A stretch of DNA of 64,000 nucleotides from CAG-303 sp034172985 (GTDB taxonomy: Bacteria; Bacillota; Clostridia; Lachnospirales; Lachnospiraceae): NCBI GenBank assembly GCA_034172985.1, contig JAXFDY010000199.1:21867-85866 (forward strand). The letters run 5' to 3'. Below, piece by piece: positions 25,056 through 34,406 of this stretch. Every line of letters begins with the position of its first letter. The stretch's first letter is position 1. The notes below the pieces were generated by a model. The model had not been told where the DNA came from. It made no database searches and saw nothing but the letters and a program-made list of their open reading frames with translations. The position numbers were made by a program, and so were the translations under genes.

Positions 25056-27782
25056 ATGTTAGAGACAAGAGAGTTATATAAGGTTTATAAGCCCAAGAAA
25101 GGTGTTGCCGTCACGGCATTAAACAGAGTTTCTTTGAAATTTCCGGATAAAGGAATGGTTTTTTTATTAGGAAAATCCGGAAGTGGTAAGTCTACAATGT
25201 TAAATCTGTTAGGAGGATTAGACAAATATGATGATGGAGAAATCATTATCAAAGGTGTATCTTCTAAGGATTTTGACCAGCAGCATTTTGATTCTTACCG
25301 AAATACATACGTTGGATTTATCTTTCAGGAATATAATATTCTGGATGAATTTTCGGTAGGTGCCAATATTGCACTGGCTCTCGAATTGCAGGGGAAGAAA
25401 GCCACTGATGAAGAAATTAACGAGATACTGAAAGAAGTCGATTTGGAGGGTTATGGGAACCGAAAACCAAATGAATTATCAGGAGGTCAGAAACAAAGAG
25501 TGGCTATTGCCAGAGCTTTGGTAAAAAATCCTGAAATTATCATGGCGGACGAACCCACGGGAGCATTAGATTCTAATACCGGCCGTCAGGTGTTCGATAC
25601 GTTAAAGAAGCTTTCAAAAGATAAGCTTGTCATTATTGTTTCCCATGATAGAGAGTTTTCAGAATTATATGCAGACCGTATTATTGAACTGGCTGACGGA
25701 AATGTAATCAGCGATATGGAGTTATCAGAAGCTCCTTCGATGAATGAAAATGAAAAGATAAATTATAAAGGGGACATGATTACTCTGGCACCCGGATATC
25801 ATCTGACAGAAGAGGATCGAATTGCCATAAACGCATATATCGAAAAAATGACCGACCAAAATCTCTGTCTGAAACTGACAGGCATCAATCAGACAGAAAG
25901 AAATTTTGTTCCTACGGACGAAAGCAAAATCAAAAAACAGGACAGCAGCACTTTCCAGCTCATAAAATCAAAACTGCCATTTAAAAGTGCTTTTAAGATT
26001 GGAGTCAGTGGATTAAAGTATAAGAAATTCAGATTAGTCATTACAATTCTGCTATCCTGCATCTCTTTCGGTTTATTTGGTCTTGCGGATACCTTCGGTT
26101 CTTACGACCATATAAAAGCCTGCACAAATTCTCTGATTGATAGTGATGTGGATTACGTCTCTGTATCAAAAGCAGTCAAAGTAGACGATGGTCTTTCAGA
26201 ATATTATGATAGTTATAACCGTTATCTGACAGACGAGGATATCGAAAAATTGAAAAAAAATATGGGATATGATTTCACCGGTGTGTATACACCTATAGGT
26301 GATTCAATGAGTTTCTATATGAACATTGATCAGGAAACAAAATTTACAGATAGCGATTATAATATCTATGCAACAGATTTTAATGGATTTGCAGAAATTA
26401 CGCAAAAAAATCTGGATGATTTTGGTTACAAAATTGTGGCAGGAAACCTTCCTGACGGCAGTAAAAACGAAATCGCCATTAGCAAATATGTTTATGAAAC
26501 CTTTCATCTAGGCAAATATACAGATGGTACCCTTAATGCTCACGGAGTAGAAAATTATGAGGAAATCCAGTATTTTTCAGATATTATCGGAAAAACTCTG
26601 GAATTAAATAATGAAACTTACACTATAACGGCAGTTATTGATACAAACTTTGATTTAGAACGATACAAATCATTAACAGAAGAAAAGGAAAGAACAACCA
26701 CCTCTGAACAACTGGTTGATTTTGCTCTGATGAATGAGTTTTCCTATGCGACACAATATAGTCTGGCCGATGCTGCCATGGTAGGAGAAGGACATGTAAC
26801 TGCAATAAAAGAAAAAGAGCCGGATATCAAGCCGCTTGCAGATGTATATTTATACTGTTACAGTGAAAATGCCTATATTGATCCTATGTATATGTGTCAG
26901 CTTTCTGATTTAAACGGACAGAATATTATCTGGCTGGATGGAGAAAAAACAGAACTTGGAGAGAAAGAAATCCTTGTTTCAGAAGATGTTTTGGAATTTT
27001 ACGAATCAGAAACAGGAAGTCTTGACTACTCTGATAAAAACGACCAGAGTAAAATTAAAAATGAAAACTTTACAATCACAATCTATGATTATAATGATTA
27101 CGATGAATTTAGCGGTTATAAAATTGTAGGTATTGTTGGGGAAAATAAAGATGGGGTTTCGGCTTACCAGACAATTGTGACTGGCAGCCAGTTATATAAC
27201 AAATGTATCCTTACTGAAAATGGCGATTATACGTTTGCTGTGTGTCCAATGCCTGAGGGAAAAGAAAAAATTCAGGATATGGTATCTTTCTGCTATAGTG
27301 AAGACTCTGATGTACAATATCAGCTTCAGAATGCAGTTACTTATGAATTAGATGCGATTAATTCCGTATTAAAGACATTATCTAAGATCTTCCTGTATAT
27401 CGGTATTGGTTTTGCCTTATTTGCATCACTCATGCTGGCGAATTTCATAGGAACAAGTATCGCACACAAGAAACAGGAAATTGGTATTTTACGTGCCATT
27501 GGCTCTCGAAGCAGTGATGTGTTCAGAATCTTTTTCTCAGAAAGCTTTGTTATTGCTATGATTAATTTCCTGTTATCAGCAGTGGGAGTATTTATTGCAA
27601 CAACGATTATTAACAGTACTATCCGAAAGGAACTGGGAGTTTTGATTACTGTTCTGAATTTCGGACCACGTCAAATTCTCTTATTACTAGTCGTAAGTAT
27701 GCTGGTTGCAGCACTGGCAAGCTTCCTGCCTGTGAAAAAGATCGCTTCTAAGAGACCGATTGACGCAATCCGTAACCGTTAA
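25056..27782 (+). CDS. ABC transporter, fused ATPase and FtsX-type permease (MacB-like)
   Basis: The protein has about 908 residues. The N-terminal ATPase (about 1-225) has Walker A G-K-S-G-S-G-K-S-T (39-47), a Q-loop I-F-Q-E-Y, signature L-S-G-G-Q-K-Q-R, Walker B I-I-M-A-D-E-P-T and an H-loop V-S-H-D-R. One membrane helix near 330 is followed by a large extracytoplasmic domain (about 350-780) and three C-terminal helices with the FtsX-type segment around G-I-L-R-A-I-G-S-R. MacB-type proteins act as mechanotransmitters exporting peptides, antibiotics or lipoproteins; the substrate is unknown. ATG 25056 follows AAGGGAG; an upstream TTG is less likely. Confidence 0.9.
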   Translation: MLETRELYKVYKPKKGVAVTALNRVSLKFPDKGMVFLLGKSGSGKSTMLNLLGGLDKYDDGEIIIKGVSSKDFDQQHFDSYRNTYVGFIFQEYNILDEFSVGANIALALELQGKKATDEEINEILKEVDLEGYGNRKPNELSGGQKQRVAIARALVKNPEIIMADEPTGALDSNTGRQVFDTLKKLSKDKLVIIVSHDREFSELYADRIIELADGNVISDMELSEAPSMNENEKINYKGDMITLAPGYHLTEEDRIAINAYIEKMTDQNLCLKLTGINQTERNFVPTDESKIKKQDSSTFQLIKSKLPFKSAFKIGVSGLKYKKFRLVITILLSCISFGLFGLADTFGSYDHIKACTNSLIDSDVDYVSVSKAVKVDDGLSEYYDSYNRYLTDEDIEKLKKNMGYDFTGVYTPIGDSMSFYMNIDQETKFTDSDYNIYATDFNGFAEITQKNLDDFGYKIVAGNLPDGSKNEIAISKYVYETFHLGKYTDGTLNAHGVENYEEIQYFSDIIGKTLELNNETYTITAVIDTNFDLERYKSLTEEKERTTTSEQLVDFALMNEFSYATQYSLADAAMVGEGHVTAIKEKEPDIKPLADVYLYCYSENAYIDPMYMCQLSDLNGQNIIWLDGEKTELGEKEILVSEDVLEFYESETGSLDYSDKNDQSKIKNENFTITIYDYNDYDEFSGYKIVGIVGENKDGVSAYQTIVTGSQLYNKCILTENGDYTFAVCPMPEGKEKIQDMVSFCYSEDSDVQYQLQNAVTYELDAINSVLKTLSKIFLYIGIGFALFASLMLANFIGTSIAHKKQEIGILRAIGSRSSDVFRIFFSESFVIAMINFLLSAVGVFIATTIINSTIRKELGVLITVLNFGPRQILLLLVVSMLVAALASFLPVKKIASKRPIDAIRNR

Positions 27783-27793
27783 ACAGCATTTTA

Positions 27794-28090
27794 TTATGAA
27801 TCAGTTTTACCTGACAGCAGGAACATGGCTATAAAGCCGGTTCCTGCTATTAATATATCAGGAACTAAATGTGTGATTCCTTCAGATGGAAGAAGGCTTA
27901 AAACAGAACCTGCCACAAATTTTATAAGAAATGGCAGGTGTTTTTTTGGATAGCTTAATAAACCATTTAAACTGTGAATTAATTCTTCGTAAATCCCGAT
28001 GACCACAGCCATGGTGCCCCCGGATACACCGGGAACAGTCATGGTTGAGCCGATAAAAAGACCCCTTAATAATGTTTTGACAGTATTCAT
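27794..28090 (-). CDS. Shortened DUF368 family membrane protein
   Basis: This 98-residue protein has an intact DUF368 N-terminus: L-R-G-L-F-I-G-S-T-M-T-V-P-G-V-S-G-G-T-M-A near residues 8-28. Full-length members have roughly 280 residues and many membrane helices; here the sequence jumps after about 65 residues to a short hydrophobic end. It looks like an internally deleted, in-frame remnant, although expression of a short form is possible. The start follows GGGAGGAAAT. It lies 13 bp after the ATPase gene and probably shares its Mn-riboswitch-controlled transcript. Confidence 0.6.
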   Translation of the reverse strand: MNTVKTLLRGLFIGSTMTVPGVSGGTMAVVIGIYEELIHSLNGLLSYPKKHLPFLIKFVAGSVLSLLPSEGITHLVPDILIAGTGFIAMFLLSGKTDS

Positions 28091-28103
28091 ATTTCCTCCC
28101 AAA

Positions 28104-30728
28104 TCATACTCTTTCTGTTACTATTTTTCCCAATTGAATAATAATGGTAGGAATCAAAGCAAGTACTGCAATGATACCAAAACTTTTCGCTGACAGTTCG
28201 GCTACATCAAATAGACCGTGAAGAAATGGTACACATAACACCAGTGCAAGAAGACATACGCCGCACAAAAATGCATATACACTGTATTTGTTGGAACGGA
28301 TACCGATCTTTACAACAGACAGTTTGCTACGGCAGTTAAATCCGTGAAATAATCTTGCAAGAGTCAGTGTTGCAAAAGCCATGGTAGAGGCAAGTGCAGG
28401 GCTGGAATCAAGTCCGGTATAATAGGCTGTCATTACGGCAATGGCAATCAATAATCCCTGTGAAAATACCCGTTTAAGAAAACTATGGTTTAAAATTCCT
28501 TCAGAAGGATCCCGGGGCTTCTCACTTAGCAGAGAAGAATCTGCCGGTTCCATTCCAATGGCAATCGCCGGAAGCGAATCTGTGAGAAGATTAATGAACA
28601 GAAGATGTACTGTGGAAAACGGAACAGGCAGCCCCAACAAAGAGGTAAATACAACACATAAAATGGCTGCCATGTTTCCTGATAGTAAAAAAAGTATTGC
28701 ATTTTTTATATTTCTGTATACATTTCGTCCATTTAGTACAGCTTTTATAATTGTTGCAAAATTATCATCTGATAAAATCATTGCAGAAGCATCTTTTGCA
28801 ACCTCGGTCCCGGTGATTCCCATAGCTACACCAATATCTGCTTTCTTTAACGCCGGTGCATCGTTAACTCCATCACCGGTCATAGATACGATTTTGCCCT
28901 TTCTTTGCCAGGATTCTACAATTCTTATTTTGTTTTCCGGAGAAACACGGGCATATACAGAAATATGCTCTATCTTTTCATCCAGTTCTTCTTCTGTCAT
29001 TCTATCTAATTCTGCACCGGTGACTGCCATATCTCCATCCATAAAAATACCGATTTCTTTAGCGATAGCAGTAGCAGTGATTTTGTGGTCACCAGTTATC
29101 ATAACAGTACGTATGCCGGCAAGCTTTGCCTCCTTTACAGCTTCTGTAGCTTCAGGTCTTGGCGGATCCACCATGGATACTAATCCAAGAAAAATAAAAT
29201 CTTTTTCTTCATCAAGGCAAAGGGGTACATCATCTTCTTTATATGCAAACGCAAGAACGCGAAGACCATTTTGAGAAAATTTCTTGTTAACATTTTGAAT
29301 TTTTTCGCGTTCGTCCTCTGTCATAGGAACAATCCGGTCGCCATAGCGGATACTGACACATCGATCCAAAAGAACATCTACAGCTCCTTTTGTCAGAATA
29401 GTCGGTGTATCATGCAAACGGTATTTTGTACTCATAAGCTTTCTGTCAGAGTCAAATGGAAGTTCCTCAAGACGCCGGAGTGCCTGTCGGATATAATCTT
29501 CATGCATACCTGTATTTTCGATTAGTTTATTTGCAGATACATCAATTTTGCGAAACATTTCCAATAATGCATATTCTGTCGGATCTCCAATTCCTTTTCC
29601 GTTTACAATGCTGGAATCATTTGATAACACTGCATCGTAAAGCAAATATCTGTGAAGCTGATTAGAAAGACTGAGTTCAGAAGGTTCCAGAATAGCTCCG
29701 TCTGTATAAATCTGCTGCACAGTCATTTTGTTCTGGGTAAGAGTTCCTGTTTTATCAGAACAAATTACAGATACACAGCCAAGGCTTTCCACAGCCTTCA
29801 ATTCTTTTATAATAGCATTTTCTTTCGCCATTTTCTGTGTACCCATGGCCTGAACAATTGTTACAATTGAACTGAGAGCTTCCGGAATGGCAGCTACTGC
29901 CAGAGCAACGGCAAACATCAGAGAATCCAGAAGCTCCATGTTCCTGTAAATACACAAAAGAAAAACAAAAGCAGAAATAATCATAATCAAAATTGCCAGT
30001 TTTTCACTGAATTTGTCAAGGCTAATCTGCAGAGGAGTTTTTCTCTCTTTTACATCATTCATCAAACCGGCAATTTTGCCAATCTCTGTATTCATACCGG
30101 TTGCAGTAACTACAATCTCTGCACGTCCATAAGTGACAAGACTACCAGAATATACCATGTTTGTACGGTCTGCCAGCGGAACATCTCCAGCAAGAACGAT
30201 ATCTGTTTTTTCAATATCAGTGGATTCTCCTGTAAGAGAGCTTTCATTGACTTTTAAGGAATAATTATGCAGAATACGCCCATCTGCAACAATCAGATCA
30301 CCAGCTTCTAACAGGACAATATCCCCCGGAACAATATCTTTTGAATAAATTTCCTGCTTTTTTCCATCACGAATTACTTTCGCACAGGGAGAAGAAAGCT
30401 GTTTTAAACTATCCAGAGATTTTTGGGCTTTTACATGCTGGACAGTACCAAGAATCGCATTCATTACTAAAACAAGTAAAATAACAATCGTGCTTTCAAG
30501 GTTGTCGGAAAACATAGATATGATTGCGGCAACAATCAGTATCATTACCAGCAAATCCCGAAACTGGCTCATAAACACAGCCAAAATACTCTTCTTTTTA
30601 CTTTCTGCAAGAAGATTTTCACCGGCTTGCTTTCTTATTTCTTCGGCCTGTGTACTGCTCAATCCCTTTTCTGAAATGTGGAATTCTTCTTTTAATTCCT
30701 GAAGTGTCTTATTCCAATAACCATCCAT
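28104..30728 (-). CDS. P-type cation-transporting ATPase (Ca2+/Mn2+ P2 type)
   Basis: This is an 874-residue P2-type ATPase. It shows an N-terminal cation-ATPase domain, the T-G-E-S actuator motif near residue 165, the phosphorylated Asp D325 in C-S-D-K-T-G-T-L-T, T-G-D near 540, M-T-G-D-G-V-N-D-A-P near 620 and a C-terminal helix block. The helix-4 motif P-E-A-L resembles the PE(G/A)L of Ca2+ pumps. It would expel Ca2+ or Mn2+ from the cytosol. The start follows AAGGAGGTTCTATAT. The upstream leader carries a yybP-ykoY Mn2+ riboswitch, which argues for manganese export. Confidence 0.92.
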   Translation of the reverse strand: MDGYWNKTLQELKEEFHISEKGLSSTQAEEIRKQAGENLLAESKKKSILAVFMSQFRDLLVMILIVAAIISMFSDNLESTIVILLVLVMNAILGTVQHVKAQKSLDSLKQLSSPCAKVIRDGKKQEIYSKDIVPGDIVLLEAGDLIVADGRILHNYSLKVNESSLTGESTDIEKTDIVLAGDVPLADRTNMVYSGSLVTYGRAEIVVTATGMNTEIGKIAGLMNDVKERKTPLQISLDKFSEKLAILIMIISAFVFLLCIYRNMELLDSLMFAVALAVAAIPEALSSIVTIVQAMGTQKMAKENAIIKELKAVESLGCVSVICSDKTGTLTQNKMTVQQIYTDGAILEPSELSLSNQLHRYLLYDAVLSNDSSIVNGKGIGDPTEYALLEMFRKIDVSANKLIENTGMHEDYIRQALRRLEELPFDSDRKLMSTKYRLHDTPTILTKGAVDVLLDRCVSIRYGDRIVPMTEDEREKIQNVNKKFSQNGLRVLAFAYKEDDVPLCLDEEKDFIFLGLVSMVDPPRPEATEAVKEAKLAGIRTVMITGDHKITATAIAKEIGIFMDGDMAVTGAELDRMTEEELDEKIEHISVYARVSPENKIRIVESWQRKGKIVSMTGDGVNDAPALKKADIGVAMGITGTEVAKDASAMILSDDNFATIIKAVLNGRNVYRNIKNAILFLLSGNMAAILCVVFTSLLGLPVPFSTVHLLFINLLTDSLPAIAIGMEPADSSLLSEKPRDPSEGILNHSFLKRVFSQGLLIAIAVMTAYYTGLDSSPALASTMAFATLTLARLFHGFNCRSKLSVVKIGIRSNKYSVYAFLCGVCLLALVLCVPFLHGLFDVAELSAKSFGIIAVLALIPTIIIQLGKIVTERV

Positions 30729-30774
30729 ATATAGAACCTCCTTGAAAATATAGTATTCTATTTGTACGACAAAA

Positions 30775-30817
30775 AACGAGACATTTATCGCACAAAAAGT
30801 ACGATAAAAGTCTCGTT
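30775..30817 (-). terminator. Riboswitch expression-platform terminator
   Basis: On the minus strand a long stem AACGAGAC...GTCTCGTT, continued by TTATCG/CGATAA, closes a short loop and is followed by TTTTT. It lies between the aptamer and the ATPase gene and is the likely Mn2+-controlled terminator. Confidence 0.82.
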
Positions 30818-30908
30818 CCTGTCTCAGTGTACCATCCGGTTATAGAATAACGTGATGACGAAAAGTACAACATTCCTAGAATGCGAACTACTCCCTAATA
30901 TCTGACTC
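30808..30908 (-). promoter_or_regulatory. yybP-ykoY (Mn2+) riboswitch aptamer
   Basis: The minus strand contains the conserved aptamer parts in order: TAGGGAGTAG (near 30889-30898), TCGTCATCACG (near 30850-30860) and GGTACACTGAGACAGG (near 30817-30832). It begins right at the predicted transcription start, and the terminator stem overlaps its 3' side. This element senses Mn2+ and usually turns exporter genes on. Boundaries are approximate because I did not fold the RNA. Confidence 0.8.
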
Positions 30909-30910
30909 GG

Positions 30911-30939
30911 ATTTTAACATGCTCAAAGAAGGAAGTCAA
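30911..30939 (-). promoter_or_regulatory. Promoter for the riboswitch-ATPase transcript
   Basis: On the minus strand TTGACT (30934-30939) and TAAAAT (30911-30916) are 17 bp apart. The predicted transcription start falls at the beginning of the yybP-ykoY aptamer. Confidence 0.75.
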
Positions 30940-30982
30940 TCATTTCTTTTTTACAATTTTTTTAACCTGATCTTTACTCCTA

Positions 30983-31011
30983 TTGCAAATTGTAAAAATT
31001 TGGTATATAAT
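30983..31011 (+). promoter_or_regulatory. Promoter for the second chemoreceptor gene
   Basis: TTGCAA (30983-30988) and a perfect TATAAT (31006-31011) are 17 bp apart, about 30 bp upstream of the coding start. It is divergent from the riboswitch promoter. Confidence 0.75.
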
Positions 31012-31042
31012 AGATTCGTAAAACGATCGGAGGTAATTTAAT

Positions 31043-32779
31043 ATGAAGTTAATTAGTAATGTAAGCATCAGAACAAAGGTTTTAAGCCTGATCGGTATTC
31101 TTGCAGTAGTAGTTGTACTATCCTGCGTGACGAATCTTAGCAGTATGAATTCGATTATGGATGCCAGCAAAGAAATTTCAGGAACTTATGCCACCAGTAT
31201 CTCTCAGCTCGGGGATATTGCCTCAAATGTAGAATCAATGCAGAGAGTTCTTTTTGCCTATTTTCTTGCAGAAAATGATAATGCAAGAAAAAGTTTATCT
31301 GATGAATATACGTTCTTATCAAATGATATTGAGACGTTATGCGGAAATTACGAGAAAAATCTAAGCAGAAAAGAAGATAAAGAGGCTTATAATACTTTCC
31401 TGCAGGCTTACAATGACTATAAAAATTATTTTAATATGGCACTCCAATATAGTGCTAACAACGGAACAGATCAGGCCATTGCGCTTGCAAACAATACATT
31501 GACCCAGAAGGGAAATCAGATTACTTCTTGTATGACAGACATGATTTCTCTGAACAGAACAGAGATGGAAAAAGCAACCCAGGAACAGGAGAAAGTTTTC
31601 AAACAGGCATATACGGTAGGAATTATATACCTTGTTATAACTCTTGTTTTAGTGGCAGTTTCTGTTGCGGTATGTATTTTAACCATTACGAGACCTATGG
31701 GCAAAATGACTAAAAAACTTCATCTGATCATTGATGGAATTAAAAATAATCAGGGGGATCTTACAGAGAGGGTCGATGTTCATTCAAAAGACGAGATCGG
31801 GCAGTTGGGTGATGGCATCAATGTATTTATGGAAACCTTACAGGACATCATGAAAAGAATTACTGATCATGCCAGACATTTGGAGGAAATCGTTGGTGTT
31901 GTATCATCAAATGTATCGACTGCAAATGCAAATGCCTGCGATATTTCCTCCGTTATGGAAGAGTTATCTGCCACGATGCAAGAGGTAGCTTCAACTGTTA
32001 CAAATATTGATGAAAATACAGCCGAGGTGGATCATAATACCCAGAATCTTGCAACTGAATCTGAAAAATTACTTTCTTATGTAGAAGAAATGCAGGGACG
32101 CGCAGAAAAACTGGAAAACAAAGCTGTAGAAAACAAACAGACTACCAGTAGTGTTATTAATGATATTATTTCAACCTTGAAAAAGGCAATTGAGGATAGT
32201 AAGAGTGTAGACCGTGTGAATGAATTGACTGATGAGATTTTGAATATTTCCAGTCAGACGAATCTTCTCGCACTGAACGCCTCAATCGAAGCTGCCAGAG
32301 CTGGTGATGCAGGAAGAGGTTTTGCCGTTGTGGCTGATGAAATTCGTCAGCTTGCTGATTCCAGCCGTGATACTGCCAATAATATCCAGAATATCAATCA
32401 TATGGTTGTTGCAGCGGTAAAAGAATTAATCAGAAGCTCTGATTCTATTGTTCAATACATAAATGAAACAATTCTTCCTGATTATGATAATTTTGTTTTT
32501 TCTGGAAGACAGTATAACGAAGATGCCGTCCATGTCAACGATGTCGTAAATCAGTTTAACGATATGTCTGCAGATCTTAAAGAACTGATTAACAGTATTT
32601 CAGAATCTATCAGCGGTATTGCCACAGCTATGGACCAGAGTGCAGAAGCTGTAAGTACAGCAGCAGCTAATACAAACGAGCTTGCAGATGATATGAATAG
32701 GGTAACAAGTGAGATGGATAGTAATAAAGAAATTGCTGATTCCTTAAAATCAGAGGCAGACAAGTTTGTAAATTTATAA
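31043..32779 (+). CDS. Methyl-accepting chemotaxis protein, 4HB type
   Basis: This 578-residue chemoreceptor has a first membrane helix (about 11-32), a four-helix-bundle-like sensor of about 150 residues, a second helix (about 190-215), HAMP and the signalling domain. The tip includes N-L-L-A-L-N-A-S-I-E-A-A-R-A-G-D-A-G-R-G-F near residue 408. The ligand is unknown. It starts behind ATCGGAGGTAAT and has its own promoter. A T-L-P-D-Y-D-like segment (I-L-P-D-Y-D-N-F) near residue 478 matches one in the other chemoreceptor of this window. Confidence 0.93.
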   Translation: MKLISNVSIRTKVLSLIGILAVVVVLSCVTNLSSMNSIMDASKEISGTYATSISQLGDIASNVESMQRVLFAYFLAENDNARKSLSDEYTFLSNDIETLCGNYEKNLSRKEDKEAYNTFLQAYNDYKNYFNMALQYSANNGTDQAIALANNTLTQKGNQITSCMTDMISLNRTEMEKATQEQEKVFKQAYTVGIIYLVITLVLVAVSVAVCILTITRPMGKMTKKLHLIIDGIKNNQGDLTERVDVHSKDEIGQLGDGINVFMETLQDIMKRITDHARHLEEIVGVVSSNVSTANANACDISSVMEELSATMQEVASTVTNIDENTAEVDHNTQNLATESEKLLSYVEEMQGRAEKLENKAVENKQTTSSVINDIISTLKKAIEDSKSVDRVNELTDEILNISSQTNLLALNASIEAARAGDAGRGFAVVADEIRQLADSSRDTANNIQNINHMVVAAVKELIRSSDSIVQYINETILPDYDNFVFSGRQYNEDAVHVNDVVNQFNDMSADLKELINSISESISGIATAMDQSAEAVSTAAANTNELADDMNRVTSEMDSNKEIADSLKSEADKFVNL

Positions 32780-32795
32780 ATGCACGAAAAAAGAA

Positions 32796-32824
32796 TTGAC
32801 AAAATAAGAGAAAACAGTTAAGAT
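32796..32824 (+). promoter_or_regulatory. Promoter for the tyrS T-box transcript
   Basis: A perfect TTGACA (32796-32801) and TAAGAT (32819-32824) are 17 bp apart, directly upstream of the T-box leader. Confidence 0.75.
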
Positions 32825-32831
32825 ACACCAT

Positions 32832-33115
32832 AGATAAAAAGCAATGATTGGAACCAGTACTGACAGAGGTATTCCACAGAGAGGTGCCGGATGGTGAGAG
32901 GCCCGGAAAAAACTGTCACGAATACATCCATGAGCTTCACACTGAACGTATAATAGTTTATTTAGTAGGCTGTGACGGGTGCAACCGTTATATTGCAGAA
33001 GTATTTTGTACTTCGTGAGGCAGGCTGTGTGAGCAGTTTGTGAAAAAAGGTGGTAACGCGAATAAAATCGCCCTTTTAATAAAGAATGTTCTTCTTTATT
33101 GGAAGGGCGTTCGTT
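32832..33115 (+). promoter_or_regulatory. T-box leader, tyrosine specifier
   Basis: The 378-bp gap before tyrS holds a T-box. The conserved AAGGTGGTAACGCG lies at 33047-33060; its UGGU can pair with the ACCA end of tRNA-Tyr. Stem III (GAAGTA...TACTTC) is at 32998-33014. The likely specifier codon is TAC at 32923-32925 in GAATACATCC. Uncharged tRNA-Tyr would stabilise the antiterminator and allow tyrS expression. Confidence 0.9.
33069..33109 (+). terminator. T-box terminator upstream of tyrS
   Basis: A long stem (CGCCCTT...AATAAAGAA with TTCTTTATT...AAGGGCG) with a TGTT loop is followed by TTCGTTTTGTTT. Its 5' arm lies just after the T-box sequence, as expected for the competing terminator. 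Confidence 0.88.
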
Positions 33116-33158
33116 TTGTTTAATATAATTAAAAAATAACAAACAGAAAGGAAATGAA

Positions 33159-34385
33159 ATGAATATTTACGAAGAATTAGTGGCAAGAGGATTGATTGCC
33201 CAGGTTACAAACGAAGAGGAAATCCGGGAGATGGTAAATAACGGAAAAGCAGTGTTCTATATCGGATTTGATCCTACGGCAGACAGCTTACATGTAGGAC
33301 ACTTCATGGCTCTTTGTCTGATGAAACGATTGCAGATGGTCGGAAATAAACCTATCGCATTAATCGGTGGCGGTACAGCTATGATTGGAGACCCATCTGG
33401 AAGAAGTGATATGAGGCAGATGATGACACAGGAAACGATTCAGCACAATGTTGACTGTTTCAAAAAGCAGATGAGCAAATTCATCGATTTTTCAGATGGA
33501 AAAGCATTACTTGTAAATAATGCTGATTGGTTAATGGATTTAAACTATGTAGAAGTATTAAGAGATATCGGACCTCATTTCTCTGTAAACCGAATGCTGA
33601 CAGCAGAATGTTATAAACAGAGAATGGAAAAAGGTCTGAGTTTTCTTGAGTTCAATTATATGATTATGCAGAGCTATGATTTCTATCAGTTATTCCAAAA
33701 ATATGGCTGTAACATGCAATTTGGCGGTGATGACCAGTGGAGCAATATGCTTGGCGGTACAGAACTGATCCGAAGAAAATTGGGTAAAGATGCCCATGCC
33801 ATGACGATTACACTTCTTTTAAATTCAGAAGGTAAGAAGATGGGAAAGACCCAGTCTGGTGCAGTATGGCTGGATCCTGAAAAAACTTCTCCATATGATT
33901 TTTATCAATATTGGAGAAATGTAGCAGATGCTGATGTACTAAAATGTATTCGTATGCTTACGTTCCTTCCTTTAGAACAGGTGGATGAGATGGATCATTG
34001 GGAAGGCAGTGAATTGAACAAAGCAAAAGAAATTCTTGCTTTTGAATTAACTAAACTTGTTCATGGGGAAGAAGAGGCAAAGAAAGCAGAAGAAGCTTCA
34101 AAAGCATTATTCGCAGGTGGTTCAAATGATGAGAATATGCCAAAAGCGGTGCTTTCTGCTGCAGATCTTTCTGAAAATGGTGATATCGATATTATTTCTG
34201 CACTGGTTGCTTCCGGAATGGTTAATTCACGTTCAGAGGGAAGAAGAGCAGTAGAACAGGGTGGTGTCACTGCAAACGGAGAGAAAATAACAGACATTAA
34301 ATTCACTTTGGCTGCAGAGGAATTAAAAACTGGAGTTATTTTGAAAAAAGGAAAGAAAACCTTTAAAAAAGTAGTTGCAGAATAA
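33159..34385 (+). CDS. tyrS: Tyrosyl-tRNA synthetase
   Basis: This is a 408-residue class I aminoacyl-tRNA synthetase. The HIGH-type motif is H-V-G-H at 45-48 and the KMSKS-type motif is K-M-G-K-T near 227-231. The tyrosine-pocket region includes Q-S-Y-D-F near 170 and G-G-D-D-Q-W-S-N near 190. The C-terminal 70 residues form an S4 RNA-binding domain. It charges tRNA-Tyr, which fits the TAC specifier of the upstream T-box. It starts behind GAAAGGAAATGAA. Confidence 0.97.
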   Translation: MNIYEELVARGLIAQVTNEEEIREMVNNGKAVFYIGFDPTADSLHVGHFMALCLMKRLQMVGNKPIALIGGGTAMIGDPSGRSDMRQMMTQETIQHNVDCFKKQMSKFIDFSDGKALLVNNADWLMDLNYVEVLRDIGPHFSVNRMLTAECYKQRMEKGLSFLEFNYMIMQSYDFYQLFQKYGCNMQFGGDDQWSNMLGGTELIRRKLGKDAHAMTITLLLNSEGKKMGKTQSGAVWLDPEKTSPYDFYQYWRNVADADVLKCIRMLTFLPLEQVDEMDHWEGSELNKAKEILAFELTKLVHGEEEAKKAEEASKALFAGGSNDENMPKAVLSAADLSENGDIDIISALVASGMVNSRSEGRRAVEQGGVTANGEKITDIKFTLAAEELKTGVILKKGKKTFKKVVAE

Positions 34386-34406
34386 TCAGAAAGGCATTAC
34401 AAAAAA

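Noticed and set aside
27816..27848. Perfect inverted repeat as a terminator for the DUF368 gene
   Set aside because: It lies inside the coding sequence and no T-run follows on either strand.
28441..29274. Long plus-strand open frame of 277 codons
   Set aside because: It lies wholly opposite the P-type ATPase gene, has no ribosome binding site and shows a low-complexity Ser/Ile composition typical of a shadow frame.
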